A DNA stretch of 64,000 nucleotides from Prosthecobacter sp. (GCA_019186985.1 JABARQ010000010.1:62001-126000); one strand, 5' to 3'. Positions 9,232 through 19,043 are shown, numbered from the stretch's first letter. Program-made: numbers and translations. Notes: generated by a model from the sequence alone, not told the origin.

Positions 9232-10446
9232 ATGCGTTCCGAACGTGCCGGGGAGCCAGGCGGGCTCCGTGTGCTGATCCTTGTCGAAAACCTGCCCGTG
9301 CCGCTCGACCGGAGGGTGTGGCAGGAGGCCTGCGCCCTCAGGGACGCGGGCCATGAGGTGACGGTCGTCTGCCCGCAGATGCGCGGCTTCACCCAGGCCG
9401 AGGAGGTGCTGGAGGGCATCCAGATCTTCCGCCACTGGATCAGCGACGAGGCGCGGGGCATCCGCGGCTTCCTGCTCGAATATGCCAGCGCCCTGTTCGG
9501 CGAGATGCGCTGCGCGCTGAAGGCCTGGCGGCGCAGCGGCTTTGATGTCATCCACCTCTGCAATCCGCCCGACCTGCTCTTCCTCGTGGCGCTGCCCTTC
9601 AGGCTGCTGGCCGGGGTCAAGGTGGTCTTCGACGTGCATGATCTCTGGCCCGAGATGTTTGAAGCAAAATTTGGCAGGCGCGGCCCGGTCCGGCGTCTGC
9701 TGCACCGTGCCGTGCTGCTGGCCGAACGCTGCACGCTGGCGCTCGCCGACGCCGTGATCGCCACGAACCAGAGCGTGCTCGCAGCCGTGCAGCGCCGCGG
9801 CCGCAAGCGCGATGACGAGGTCTTCATCGTGCGCACCGCGCCAAACCGGCTCGACACCTCGGCGCCTGCCGACGTCTCCCTCAAAAAGGGCCGCAGGCAC
9901 CTGGTCGGCTACATCGGCGTCATGGGCGACGCCGACGGCGTGCAGTACCTGGTCGAGGCCGCGCGGCACATCATCCAGACCCGCCGCAGGCAGGATGTGC
10001 AGTTCCTGCTCATGGGCAGCGGCCCGGAGCATGCCGACCTCGTGCGGCTGCGCGACTCCCTGGGCCTGTCGGACTTCATCGACATGCCGGGGCGGGTTAC
10101 CAACGAGTTCCTCTTCACCGGCCTGCAGACCATGGACCTCGGCGTCGCCTGCGACCCGATCAACGACTACAACGATCACTGCACGATGAACAAGACCCTG
10201 GAGTACATGGCGTTTGGCAGGGCGCAGGTGCTGTTTGGCACACGTGAGGGCCGCTTCTCCGCCGGTGAGGCCGGCTTGCATGTCATGGAAAACAGCGCCG
10301 CGAAGCTGGGTGATGCCATCCTGGAGCTGCTCGATGATCCGGAGCGCCGGGAGCGCATGGGGCGGCTGGGGCGCGAGCGGCTGAACAAGGAGCTGTGCTG
10401 GGAGCGCAGCGTCGAGGAGCTGCGGAAGGCCTATCGAAGTCTGTGA
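9232..10446 (+). CDS. Glycosyltransferase family 4 protein
   Basis: 404 aa GT-B fold. The N-terminal domain opens with LRVLILVENLPVPLDRRVWQEA, common in GT4 enzymes of exopolysaccharide loci, followed by VKVVFDVHDLWPEMFEAKFG. The C-terminal nucleotide-sugar domain has GYIGVMGDADGVQYLVEA, FLLMGSGPEHADL and MNKTLEYMAFGR, the usual site of the conserved Glu. It probably transfers a hexose to a cell-surface polysaccharide or lipid carrier. There is no polysaccharide cluster around it, so it is an orphan transferase; donor and acceptor are unknown. Confidence 0.88.
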   Translation: MRSERAGEPGGLRVLILVENLPVPLDRRVWQEACALRDAGHEVTVVCPQMRGFTQAEEVLEGIQIFRHWISDEARGIRGFLLEYASALFGEMRCALKAWRRSGFDVIHLCNPPDLLFLVALPFRLLAGVKVVFDVHDLWPEMFEAKFGRRGPVRRLLHRAVLLAERCTLALADAVIATNQSVLAAVQRRGRKRDDEVFIVRTAPNRLDTSAPADVSLKKGRRHLVGYIGVMGDADGVQYLVEAARHIIQTRRRQDVQFLLMGSGPEHADLVRLRDSLGLSDFIDMPGRVTNEFLFTGLQTMDLGVACDPINDYNDHCTMNKTLEYMAFGRAQVLFGTREGRFSAGEAGLHVMENSAAKLGDAILELLDDPERRERMGRLGRERLNKELCWERSVEELRKAYRSL

Positions 10447-10531
10447 ACAGGAGCAGGCGCGTCTTTCCGGCGGCTGAATTAACCTTGCACGCCCGCCAGG
10501 ATGCGGAATACCTCCGGCCTGCAAACCGCCT

Positions 10532-11239
10532 ATGAACGACGCCTTCTCCCTGCTTGCCAACGCGACCACCCCACCCGCCGGCATGGGTTCCCTGGGAGAG
10601 TTCCTGGCCACAGGCGGCTATGTGATGCTGTTCATCGTCCTCTGCTCCTTCCTGGCGGTGACGGTGATGATCTCCGCCTGGCTGCGTCTGCGCGACCATC
10701 TGGTGCTGCCGGCGAACGTGATGAGCCAGCTGCGTTCCCTGCCCAACTATGCGGCCAAGGGTGACATCAAGCCGCTGCAGGAGTTCCTGGAGCGCGACTC
10801 CTCGTTGCTGGCCAAGCTGGGCGCGCTGGCGATCAGCGGCACGTTTTCCTCACGCCAGGAGTGCGTGGACACGCTGACCGCACGGGCCAAGGAGGAGCTG
10901 CATCACCTGGAGCGCGGCATCCCGATGCTGGAGGTCATGGTCACCGTGGCGCCGCTCCTGGGCCTGCTGGGCACCACCGCCGGCCTCGTCGGCATGTTCT
11001 CCGCCTTCGGCAGCGACGCCGGGCCGGACACGACCGCCGTGGCGCGCGAGATCGGCGTGGCGCTGCGCTGCACCATCGCCGGCCTGTTTGTCGCCGTGCC
11101 CTCCGTGGTGGCGCACACCTATTTCGTCCGCCGCCTCGACGCCATCGGCGTGCGCCTGGAGTCCATCATGCATGAGACGATCCAGACCTTCTTCGCCCAC
11201 TTCGAGGTGCAGCGCGCCGGGTCGCCGGAGCGTCATTGA
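10532..11239 (+). CDS. MotA/TolQ/ExbB proton-channel protein
   Basis: 235 aa inner-membrane protein with the three-helix topology of the TolQ/ExbB family: TM1 around residues 28-52, a cytoplasmic region, then TM2 (PMLEVMVTVAPLLGLLGTTAGLVGMF) and TM3 (IGVALRCTIAGLFVAVPSVVAHTYF). It forms a proton channel with the ExbD/TolR protein encoded 30 bases downstream and energises an outer-membrane process. No TonB or TolB gene is next to it, so the partner system (TonB-dependent uptake or Tol-Pal) is not decided by context. Confidence 0.9.
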   Translation: MNDAFSLLANATTPPAGMGSLGEFLATGGYVMLFIVLCSFLAVTVMISAWLRLRDHLVLPANVMSQLRSLPNYAAKGDIKPLQEFLERDSSLLAKLGALAISGTFSSRQECVDTLTARAKEELHHLERGIPMLEVMVTVAPLLGLLGTTAGLVGMFSAFGSDAGPDTTAVAREIGVALRCTIAGLFVAVPSVVAHTYFVRRLDAIGVRLESIMHETIQTFFAHFEVQRAGSPERH

Positions 11240-11269
11240 TCCCTCCTTACTACGAATCCGGCACGCGCC

Positions 11270-11701
11270 ATGCAGCTCAACCTCCGCCCCCGCCGCCGCC
11301 CGGTGCCCGCGATCCCCATCGTGTCGCTCATCGACATCATGGTGATCCTGCTGATCTTCTTCATCGCCACCACGACGTTCCGTGAAAAGAAGGTGCAGGT
11401 GAAGATCAACCTGCCGCAGTCGAAGTCGATGGGCGCCAGCGCGCCATCCGAGGAAGTGCGCAAGTCCATCCTGGTGACGCCCACCAAGGAGCTGTTTCTC
11501 GACGGCAATCCGGTGAAGGTGGAGGAACTGGCCGCCGCGCTGACCCGGCTGAAGTCCTCCCAGCCGGATTCCAAGCTGGAGCTGGAGGCGGACACCGAGA
11601 CACCCCTGGGCATGCTGGTGAGCATCTGGGATGCCCTGCGCGCCGCCGGATTTTCGATCAACGACGTCCCTGCGCGCATCCAGCGTGAGGGGCAGAAGTG
11701 A
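11270..11701 (+). CDS. ExbD/TolR biopolymer transport protein
   Basis: 143 aa with one N-terminal membrane helix containing the essential Asp (LIDIMVILLIFF, D22) and a periplasmic domain ending in the usual WDALRAAGFSINDVP-type helix. It pairs with the channel protein just upstream. Its stop overlaps the GTG of the next gene (GTGA), which indicates translational coupling to the methyltransferase, an unusual neighbour for an Exb/Tol pair. Confidence 0.9.
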   Translation: MQLNLRPRRRPVPAIPIVSLIDIMVILLIFFIATTTFREKKVQVKINLPQSKSMGASAPSEEVRKSILVTPTKELFLDGNPVKVEELAAALTRLKSSQPDSKLELEADTETPLGMLVSIWDALRAAGFSINDVPARIQREGQK

Positions 11702-12762
11702 CCGATCCTCCGTCCCGCTGCATGAACCCGGCCCTCACCCTCCTTCCCTCCACGGACCCCGCCCTGCTGCTGCGTTTCCGCGACCGGCAGTATTCCGCCG
11801 AACTCATCGCCGCGGCACTGCTGCACTTTGACTTCTTCACCTGGCTTCAGGAAAACGACGGTGCCGCTCACGAAGCCATCGCCAGCCACTTTGGCTTCAT
11901 CCCGCGGCCGCTCGACGTGCTGCTCACGCTCTGCCGCGCCTCCGGCCTGATCCACACGGATGACCAGGGCGGCCATCATCTCACCGCCCAGGGTCGCGAG
12001 CATTTCGTCAAGGGCTCGCCCTGGTATCTCGGGCCCTATTATGCGCCGGTCAAGGACACGCCGATCACGAAGGGCTTTGTGCAGGTGCTGACCACCGGCA
12101 GGCCGGGAAGCTGGCAGGCCAAGGCCGATGCGAAGGACTGGCACGAGTCGATGCTCGACCCTGAGTTTGCACGCGGCTTTACCGAACTGATGAACTGCCG
12201 CGGCATGCTCTTTGGACAGCATCTCGCCCGCGCCGTGACGCCGCTTCTGGGGCAGCGCAGTCATCTGCTCGATGTCGGCGGAGGCTCGGGCATCTATTCA
12301 TCGACGATGGTGGCCGCGCATCCGCAGCTTCACGCCACGGTGCTGGAGCAGCCTCCGGTCGATGCGATTGTACGGCAGGAAATCGCCAGGCATGGGCTCG
12401 AAGAACGCGTGCAGGTTTTCGCCGGGGACATGTTCAGCGTCACCTGGCCGCCGGCGGACATCGTGCTGCTGTCGAACGTCCTGCATGACTGGGACGTGGC
12501 CGAGGCACGGGCGCTGCTGGTCAAGGCGGCGGCCACCCTGCCGAGCGGCGGGTTGCTGATCATTCACGACGCCTTCATCCGCGATGACAAGACGGGGCCG
12601 ATGGCCGTGGCGGAATACTCGGCGCTGCTGATGAACATCACGCAGGGCAAGTGCTACAGCCCGGCCGAGCATGCGGCGCTGATGAACGGCCTGGGCCTGG
12701 AGCCCGGGCCGTATCAGGACACCGTCGCCGACCGCGGCTTCATGACCGCGGTGAAAGCCTGA
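11698..12762 (+). CDS. SAM-dependent O-methyltransferase (acetylserotonin OMT-like)
   Basis: 354 aa from the GTG that overlaps the upstream stop; an ATG at 11722 is an alternative. The N-terminal third is the winged-helix dimerisation domain seen in small-molecule O-methyltransferases (IASHFGFIPRPLDVLLTLC). The Rossmann domain has HLLDVGGGSGIYS (SAM motif I), then DIVLLSNVLHDWDVAEAR, where the general-base His of this family lies, and GGLLIIHDAFI. The substrate is likely a hydroxylated aromatic or polyketide, but it cannot be predicted. Coupling to exbD suggests they share one mRNA. Confidence 0.85.
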   Translation: MTDPPSRCMNPALTLLPSTDPALLLRFRDRQYSAELIAAALLHFDFFTWLQENDGAAHEAIASHFGFIPRPLDVLLTLCRASGLIHTDDQGGHHLTAQGREHFVKGSPWYLGPYYAPVKDTPITKGFVQVLTTGRPGSWQAKADAKDWHESMLDPEFARGFTELMNCRGMLFGQHLARAVTPLLGQRSHLLDVGGGSGIYSSTMVAAHPQLHATVLEQPPVDAIVRQEIARHGLEERVQVFAGDMFSVTWPPADIVLLSNVLHDWDVAEARALLVKAAATLPSGGLLIIHDAFIRDDKTGPMAVAEYSALLMNITQGKCYSPAEHAALMNGLGLEPGPYQDTVADRGFMTAVKA

Positions 12763-12773
12763 GCCGCGCCTGC

Positions 12774-13961
12774 TTACCTGGCGATGCGGTAGACCGCGCC
12801 GTTCCAGTCGAGCACCAGGATTTCCCCGGCGGCGTTGGCGCAGAAGGCGGTTGGCTTCACCAGAACGGCCGGCTTTTTCTTCGGGTCGTTGGCCGGTGTC
12901 TGCGGGCTGGTGTAAAGGAGGGTGTTGTTGCGCAGCTTGCCGCTGTCGTCGACGCGCAGCGCCCAGATCTTGCCGAGCACGAAGTCGCCGTAGATGTAGG
13001 CTCCGGCGAGATCCGGCATTGCCTTGCCCTTGTAAACCAGGCCGCCGGTGATGCTCAGGCCTTCGCCATGATGGTATTCAAAGACGGGGTCGATCAGCTT
13101 GTCATCCTCGGAGGGCTTGTCGGTGCGCAGCGGGAAGGGACGCGCGCCTTCACGGAAGCTCCAGCCGTAGTTGCCTCCCTTTTCGATCCAGTTGATCTCC
13201 TCCCAGAGGTCCTGGCCGACATCGGCGACCCAGAGGCGGCCCTTGTCGTCGAAGCTCATGCCCCAGGGGTTGCGGATGCCATAGGCGTAGATCTGCGGCA
13301 GGGCGTCCACACCGTCGGCGAAGGGGTTGTCGGCGGGGATGCCGTAGGCGTTGTGATGGTCGCGGCTGTTGACGTCGATGCGCAGGATCTTGCCGACAAG
13401 CACCGCATTAAGCTGCGCCATTCGCTTCTCGTCGTTGCGCTTCGAGGTGTCGCCGACGCCGATGTAGAGGAAGCCGTCGGGGCCGAAGACGATGTTGCCG
13501 CCGTGGTGGTTCCAGTTGATGAGCGGGACCTCCAGCAGCACGCGCTCGCTGGACTCGTCCGCCTTGTCACCGGAGGCCTTCATCTCGCTGATGACGAGGC
13601 GCTTCGGCTTCTGCTGCGTGTAGGAAAGGTAGAAGAGCTGGTTCTCCGCAAACTTCGGATGGAAGGCGAGGCCGTTCAGGCCCTCTTCAAACTTGCCGTT
13701 GGCGGCCTCCATGCCGCGCGGGCTGAGGTCGAGGAAGGTCTTGGCCTCGCCGGCCTGCTCGTCCTTGGGAAGGATCAGCACCTGGCCGCGCTGAAGTGCC
13801 AGGAACTCGCGGTTGGAACCATCCGGCGGGACCACCACGGCGATCGGCCACTTGGTTTCGATCTTTTCATGGACGCGGGTGAGCTTGACGGCATCGGCCG
13901 CGAAGACGGAGCCTGCGGCGGCAGAGGCGAGGGCGAGGAGGACGGTGGCGAGGAACTTCAT
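12774..13961 (-). CDS. Secreted PQQ-dependent sugar dehydrogenase (soluble aldose dehydrogenase type)
   Basis: 395 aa with a signal peptide (KFLATVLLALASAAAGSVFA); the start at 13961 was chosen for that reason. The mature protein is a six-bladed propeller: NGLAFHPKFAENQLFYLSYT, WNHHGGNIVFGPDGFLYIGVGD, AYGIRNPWGMSFDDKGRLWVADVGQDLWEEIN and GLVYKG are standard segments of the GSDH/Asd family that binds PQQ and Ca2+. It would oxidise aldose sugars in the periplasm. No PQQ biosynthesis genes lie in the window. Convergent with the methyltransferase gene, 11 bases apart. Confidence 0.88.
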   Translation of the reverse strand: MKFLATVLLALASAAAGSVFAADAVKLTRVHEKIETKWPIAVVVPPDGSNREFLALQRGQVLILPKDEQAGEAKTFLDLSPRGMEAANGKFEEGLNGLAFHPKFAENQLFYLSYTQQKPKRLVISEMKASGDKADESSERVLLEVPLINWNHHGGNIVFGPDGFLYIGVGDTSKRNDEKRMAQLNAVLVGKILRIDVNSRDHHNAYGIPADNPFADGVDALPQIYAYGIRNPWGMSFDDKGRLWVADVGQDLWEEINWIEKGGNYGWSFREGARPFPLRTDKPSEDDKLIDPVFEYHHGEGLSITGGLVYKGKAMPDLAGAYIYGDFVLGKIWALRVDDSGKLRNNTLLYTSPQTPANDPKKKPAVLVKPTAFCANAAGEILVLDWNGAVYRIAR

Positions 13962-14048
13962 GAGGAGGGGAGGATGCAATGCGCCCGAAACAACGGGCAA
14001 TCCCTAAAACGCCAGGAGAGCGATTTCCTCGCAGACCAAGCCGAATCT

Positions 14049-14939
14049 TCAAACCGCGACCTGCAGGGCGAACGGCGCCTTTTTGAAATGCACGGGCGTG
14101 CTGGCCTGGATGAGCTCGCCATCGAGCTCGTAGGGCGCGGCGGGTTCGGCGGTCACGGTGAATTCGGAGAGCTGGAGGTAGTCGAGATCCAGGGCCGTCT
14201 CATAGCCGCGTTCCAGGATGGCGCGGATCATCTGCGCAAACTCCCAGCCGCCGAGCTGGCGGAAGACAAGCACATCGAGCAGGCCGTCCTGGTTGTCGGC
14301 CTTCGGGAAGATCTTCACCGGGCCGCCGTAATGCCTGCCCGCACCGATGAGCACGACGCTGCCGAGCATGTCGGGCCTTCCTGCAATCTTCACGGTCAGC
14401 ACGGGCGGCCTGCGGCCCAGCACCTGCACGGCGGACACCACGTAGCTGAGCGGCCCCAGGCGCTTTTTGCGCTCCCATGGCGTTTCCTGGATGATCTCGG
14501 CATCGAGACCCACGCCGGCGAGCTGCACGAAGTAAAGTTCGTTCGCCATCCACAGGTCGATCTGACGCAGACGACGGCTGCTGAGACGCTGCCAGCAGGC
14601 CGCGATGTCGGCGGAGGGAAGGCCCAGCTCCAGGGCGAAGACGTTCATGGTGCCCACCGGCAGCACGCCGAGGGCGGTGTGGGGCTCGCCGGGCGGGCGC
14701 TTTTCATTCACGCGGCAGATGCCCTGCAGCACCTCGTTCATGGTGCCGTCACCGCCCGCCGCCACCACCAGCGGATGATTTTCACGCGCCAGCCGTTCGG
14801 CGATCTCCGTGGCCTCGCCAGGATAGGAGGTGAGGATCAGCTCCGGCGCGGGCGACAGGGACCGGATGGCCCGTTCACGCGCTGCAGCCTGGGTGCTGCG
14901 TGCGGCGGGGTTCAGGATGACGGGGATGCGGTCGGACAT
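14049..14939 (-). CDS. Diacylglycerol/lipid kinase family protein (DAGK catalytic domain)
   Basis: 296 aa. The start at 14939 (MSDRIPVILNPAA) matches the usual family N-terminus; the frame stays open upstream only by chance. The ATP-binding motif AAGGDGTMNEVLQGI and the following PPGEPHTALGVLPVGTMNVFALELGLP segment are characteristic of YegS/DgkB-like kinases. The C-terminal beta-sandwich has GRHYGGPVKIFPKADNQDGLLDVLVF. It probably phosphorylates a membrane lipid or sphingoid base; bacterial members are often of uncertain substrate. Confidence 0.87.
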   Translation of the reverse strand: MSDRIPVILNPAARSTQAAARERAIRSLSPAPELILTSYPGEATEIAERLARENHPLVVAAGGDGTMNEVLQGICRVNEKRPPGEPHTALGVLPVGTMNVFALELGLPSADIAACWQRLSSRRLRQIDLWMANELYFVQLAGVGLDAEIIQETPWERKKRLGPLSYVVSAVQVLGRRPPVLTVKIAGRPDMLGSVVLIGAGRHYGGPVKIFPKADNQDGLLDVLVFRQLGGWEFAQMIRAILERGYETALDLDYLQLSEFTVTAEPAAPYELDGELIQASTPVHFKKAPFALQVAV

Positions 14940-15007
14940 GCCGGGCGCGCTATGCGGCGGAACTCCCTGGGGCACAAGTGACAAAGCGCTCCTGTGCGCC
15001 CCACGCC

Positions 15008-15616
15008 TCAGCCCTTGCGCTGCGCCCATTTCCGGCCTGCGGCCAGGGCGGCCAGGGTTTCCTTCAGACGTCGTGCGAGGGTCTCCGGCTGTTTGGCCAT
15101 GCTGATCCAGACCTTGTATTCGCGCTGACAGGTCCGGCTCAGGGTTTCGAAGTTCGCCGCGGCAGCCTTGTTCGACTTGAGGGCCTTCGCCAGCACCTCG
15201 GGCATCGGCCATTCCTCGCGCCGCACCTTGGGCGGCGGCGGCAGCTGCGGTGAGGCATCGAGCCGGACCGCCGCCTGAAGAAGCTGGCGGAAGGCACGCG
15301 CATCCAAGGCTTCCAGCGAAGTCAGTCGGATGCTCTGGATGCTGGTGTTGCCCTCGCCGCCGGTGAAGAGTGATGTGGACTCACGCAGCTCCGTGCCTCG
15401 GAAGAAACTGATACCGAGGTGGTGCTTGCAGGCGCTCAGGCCGCAGACCAGCCGGTGGCCGCTGAAACAGAGCATGTTCCATTTGATCGACTCCGTCAGG
15501 TCCGGCTGCCAGCGCAGGATCCACTCCCGCACCTGCTCCGCGAGCGGCTTCGAGAAAGCCGGGGCCTGTTCGACCCAGGTGTCCGGATCATGAGTCTTGG
15601 CGCGTGAGCAGTCCAT
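15008..15616 (-). CDS. DUF1801 + YdeI/OmpD-associated family protein
   Basis: 202 aa. The N-terminal half is a DUF1801 domain (LAEQVREWILRWQPDLTESIKWNMLCFSG), and the C-terminal part (MPEVLAKALKSNKAAAANFETLSRTCQREYKVWI) is the YdeI/OmpD-associated helical repeat. Such two-part proteins are common in soil bacteria; the YdeI part is linked in some bacteria to resistance to antimicrobial peptides, but no mechanism is known. It stands alone, downstream of nothing obvious. Confidence 0.8.
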   Translation of the reverse strand: MDCSRAKTHDPDTWVEQAPAFSKPLAEQVREWILRWQPDLTESIKWNMLCFSGHRLVCGLSACKHHLGISFFRGTELRESTSLFTGGEGNTSIQSIRLTSLEALDARAFRQLLQAAVRLDASPQLPPPPKVRREEWPMPEVLAKALKSNKAAAANFETLSRTCQREYKVWISMAKQPETLARRLKETLAALAAGRKWAQRKG

Positions 15617-15629
15617 GTGTGCGGATCAG

Positions 15630-15938
15630 TCAACAGGAGCCCGCCCGATTTCGCAAGAGGCTGAAGCAGTCCTGCCGTGGTGCCTGCCTGACATGACAGG
15701 GGGTGGAATCATTCCGAGCCGCATCATTCTGTCTCCCATCCGGCTGCCACCTCCCCGGCGCGCTTCGTTCATCCAGGAGCGTGAGCCGCTCCATCGGAGT
15801 CACAGGGTCAAAAACCGGCATCTCCTCCTTTTCCTGGGCGGACAACTTGCGGTTGCCGCAGATTTTCCGGATTCTGGCCAGCCAGGCCTCGATCTTCGTA
15901 AAGTCTTAGCGGAGGTCGCGAACGATGGCGGTTTTCAT
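15630..15938 (-). pseudogene. Phd/YefM-type antitoxin remnant with in-frame stop
   Basis: From the ATG at 15938 the frame reads MKTAIVRDLR, then a TAA at 15906-15908, then DFTKIEAWLA. This matches the N-terminus of the Phd antitoxins common in Verrucomicrobia (MKTA-VRDLR-x-xF-x-x-(I/V)EAW), with one codon turned into a stop. After EAWLA the expected DNA-binding and VALL-type ending is not recognisable, although the frame stays open to 15630. No toxin gene is adjacent. Read as a dead type II antitoxin fossil; the match rests on about 20 residues. Confidence 0.5.
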
Positions 15939-16042
15939 GGTGGGCGTGAGCATCACCTATGGGTGATGGGATCCCCTGCCATGCTTTTATTGCTGAAGGC
16001 GGCGGCATCCCGTGCCATGAGTTGGGGCAGCCCCTGAACCTC

Positions 16043-18001
16043 ATGCCCGCCGCCGCCCACGCCCCCACCGTCGTCATTGAGAACTTCTACCCCTGCCTTG
16101 AAGGCGGGCGTCACCCCGTCAAGCGGGTCGTGGGCGAGCCCCTGGAGGTGTGGTGCGACCTGTTCACCGACGGTCATGTGGTGATGTCGGCCCTGCTGAA
16201 ATGGCGGCTCGCCGGCAGCAAGCGCTGGTTTGAGGCGCCCATGAGCCATGTGGACAACGATCGCTGGCAGGGCCGGTGCAGCTTTGAATCCATGGGCCGC
16301 TGGGAGTATGCGGTGGAGGCCTGGTCGGACAGCTACAAGGGCTGGAAGAAGACCTTTGCCGTGCGGGTGCAGGCCAAGGATCCCGACGTGCCGGTGGAGG
16401 CTCTGGAAGGTGCAAGGCTGCTGCGTGAGGCCGCCCAGCGGGCCCGGGGCGCCGGCGCCCAGGACTGCGCCAAGGAGCTGGAGGATGTGGCCGAGCTGCT
16501 GACCACGCTGCCGCCGGAGGAGGTGATGGACGTGCTGCTTTCCGCAGAGCTGCAGAAGCTGATGGACACCTATGCCGACCGCAGCCTGTCGACCTGCAGC
16601 GAGCCGCTGAAGGTGATCGTCGAGCGTGAGCGCGCGCGCTTCTCGGCCTGGTATGAATTCTTCCCGCGCAACGCCGAGGGCCGCTCCGACAAGCACAGCA
16701 CGTTCCGGGACTGCCTGGGCCGCCTGGACGATGCGAAGGCGATGGGCTTCGACACGATCTACTTCCCGCCGATCCATCCGATCGGTGTCACGGCGCGGAA
16801 GGGCAGGAACAACACCCTGGTGGCCTATGCCGGGGATGTCGGCAGCCCCTGGGCCATCGGCGGCCCGGCGGGGGGGCATCGCGAGGTCGAGCCTGCCCTG
16901 GGCACCGTCGAGGACTTTGTCTGGCTGGTGGGCGAGGCGCAGAAGCGCGGCCTGGAGATCGCGCTCGATTTCGCCATCAACTGCTCGCCCGATCATCCGT
17001 ATGTGAAGGCGCATCCGGACTGGTTCTACCAGCGTCCGGACGGCAGCATTCGTTATGCTGAAAACCCGCCCAAGAAGTACCAGGACATCTATCCCCTGAA
17101 CTTCCACTGCGCCGACTGGAAGAACCTGTGGCGCGAGCTGATCGACGTCGTGCTGTTCTGGGTGGACAAGGGCGTCAAGATCTTCCGGGTGGACAATCCG
17201 CACACCAAGCCGGTGTCCTTCTGGGAGGAGCTGATCAGCACCGTGCAGCGCAAGCACCCCGAGGTGATCTTCCTCGCCGAGGCCTTCACGAAGCCGAAGA
17301 TGATGCAGGCGCTGGGCAAGGTGGGCTTCAGCCAGAGCTACACCTACTTCACCTGGCGCGAGGACAAGCACGGCCTGACCGAATATGCCAAGGAGCTGAC
17401 GCAGGGCGAGATGCGCTGGTACTACCGCGGCAACTTCTGGCCGAACACGCCGGACATCCTTCCCTTCTACCTCCAGAACGCGCCGAGCAGCGTGTTCCGG
17501 CTGCGTGCCGCGCTGGCGGCGACCCTCATGCCGAGCTGGGGCATGTACAGCGGTTACGAGCTGTGTGAAAACCAGCCGCTGCCGGGCAGGGAGGAGTATC
17601 TCGACTCCGAGAAGTTCCAGCTTCGCGACCGCGATCCCAACGTGCCGGGCAACATCAAGGGCTTCATCGCGCGCCTGAACCACATCCGCCGGGACAATCC
17701 GGCGATGCATCTTTACGACAACCTCGTCTTCCACTCCAGCACCCACGAGCAGCTCCTCTGCTACAGCAAGGCGACGCCGGATCATCGCAACAGGATCCTC
17801 TGCGTCATCAGCCTGAACGGCTTCAGCAACGTCGCGGGCACGGTGAAGCTGGACCTCGCTGCACTGGGCCTTGATGCGTCACGGCCCTACCGCGTCCACG
17901 ACCTCATGCACGGCCACACCTATGAGTGGCACGGCTCGGAGAACTACGTGGAGCTGAACCCCGCCGGCACCTCGATGCATGTCTTCAAGGTGGAGCAGTG
18001 A
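16043..18001 (+). CDS. glgE: Alpha-1,4-glucan:maltose-1-phosphate maltosyltransferase
   Basis: 652 aa, the usual length for GlgE (GH13 subfamily 3). The start at 16043 gives the family N-terminus PTVVIENFYPCLEGGRHPVKR. An N-terminal beta-sandwich and helical insertion precede the (beta/alpha)8 barrel: SAWYEFFPRN, TIYFPPIHPIGVTARKGRNN, ALDFAINCSPDHPY, the nucleophile region IFRVDNPHTKP, the acid/base FLAEAFTKP and GMYSGYELCENQP. It extends alpha-glucan using maltose-1-phosphate, usually made by TreS/Mak or GlgM. None of those partners is in the window, so the locus is isolated. A small membrane protein follows 6 bases later. Confidence 0.95.
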   Translation: MPAAAHAPTVVIENFYPCLEGGRHPVKRVVGEPLEVWCDLFTDGHVVMSALLKWRLAGSKRWFEAPMSHVDNDRWQGRCSFESMGRWEYAVEAWSDSYKGWKKTFAVRVQAKDPDVPVEALEGARLLREAAQRARGAGAQDCAKELEDVAELLTTLPPEEVMDVLLSAELQKLMDTYADRSLSTCSEPLKVIVERERARFSAWYEFFPRNAEGRSDKHSTFRDCLGRLDDAKAMGFDTIYFPPIHPIGVTARKGRNNTLVAYAGDVGSPWAIGGPAGGHREVEPALGTVEDFVWLVGEAQKRGLEIALDFAINCSPDHPYVKAHPDWFYQRPDGSIRYAENPPKKYQDIYPLNFHCADWKNLWRELIDVVLFWVDKGVKIFRVDNPHTKPVSFWEELISTVQRKHPEVIFLAEAFTKPKMMQALGKVGFSQSYTYFTWREDKHGLTEYAKELTQGEMRWYYRGNFWPNTPDILPFYLQNAPSSVFRLRAALAATLMPSWGMYSGYELCENQPLPGREEYLDSEKFQLRDRDPNVPGNIKGFIARLNHIRRDNPAMHLYDNLVFHSSTHEQLLCYSKATPDHRNRILCVISLNGFSNVAGTVKLDLAALGLDASRPYRVHDLMHGHTYEWHGSENYVELNPAGTSMHVFKVEQ

Positions 18002-18007
18002 TCCGCC

Positions 18008-18418
18008 ATGCCACGCTGGTTGCTCTCCTTCCTGATGCTGCGTGAGGATCAGATGATCCGCTGGGGCAGGCTGAACGGACGGCTCTGCCTGGGCATGGGT
18101 GTGGCGTTGCTGGCCGTGTCCGCCTTCTGCTATTACCTGGTCAACATGAGGCTGGGCGGCACGGTGGCGATGTTTCAGAACATCCATGAAGACGTCCTCA
18201 AGCACCTGGCCCGTGATTCATCGGCCGCGACACGGTCACTTGGGGTTCAGATGAAGGCATTCTCGGGCTTCTTTCTGGCGCAGCATGAAATGCTGAAAGT
18301 GCTCTGGCTGCTGATGGGAGCCTCGGGCCTGACCTTTGTTTACGCAGGGCTGATGGCGCTCAGGGTTCGTGAAATCCTTGCAGAACCGTCGCCTTCCTCC
18401 GGAAGCCTGCCACCGTGA
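18008..18418 (+). CDS. Hypothetical two-helix membrane protein
   Basis: 136 aa, not recognised. It has a short basic N-terminus, a membrane helix at about 29-46 (CLGMGVALLAVSAFCYYLV), an extra-membrane segment of about 60 residues, and a second helix near 98-118 (VLWLLMGASGLTFVYAGLMAL). It starts 6 bases after glgE and is therefore probably translated from the same mRNA. No motif suggests a function. Confidence 0.6.
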   Translation: MPRWLLSFLMLREDQMIRWGRLNGRLCLGMGVALLAVSAFCYYLVNMRLGGTVAMFQNIHEDVLKHLARDSSAATRSLGVQMKAFSGFFLAQHEMLKVLWLLMGASGLTFVYAGLMALRVREILAEPSPSSGSLPP

Positions 18419-18474
18419 CTTGATTCCAGAAGGGCGATGCTTGACGCGGCCCCCGCCAGCAGCCACCTGCCTTC

Positions 18475-18963
<489 letters not shown>

Positions 18964-19043
18964 ACACGGACGGGGCCTGAAGTCGTTCACCGCGGACTTC
19001 ATCCACAGCTTCTCCGCCAGCCACGCCTGCGTCACCACCGTCC

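Noticed and set aside
12651..14981. 776-codon plus-strand open frame
   Set aside because: It runs opposite the PQQ dehydrogenase and lipid kinase genes, which have clear family motifs; the frame is a shadow.
15953..17785. 610-codon minus-strand open frame
   Set aside because: Antisense to glgE, which is unmistakable.
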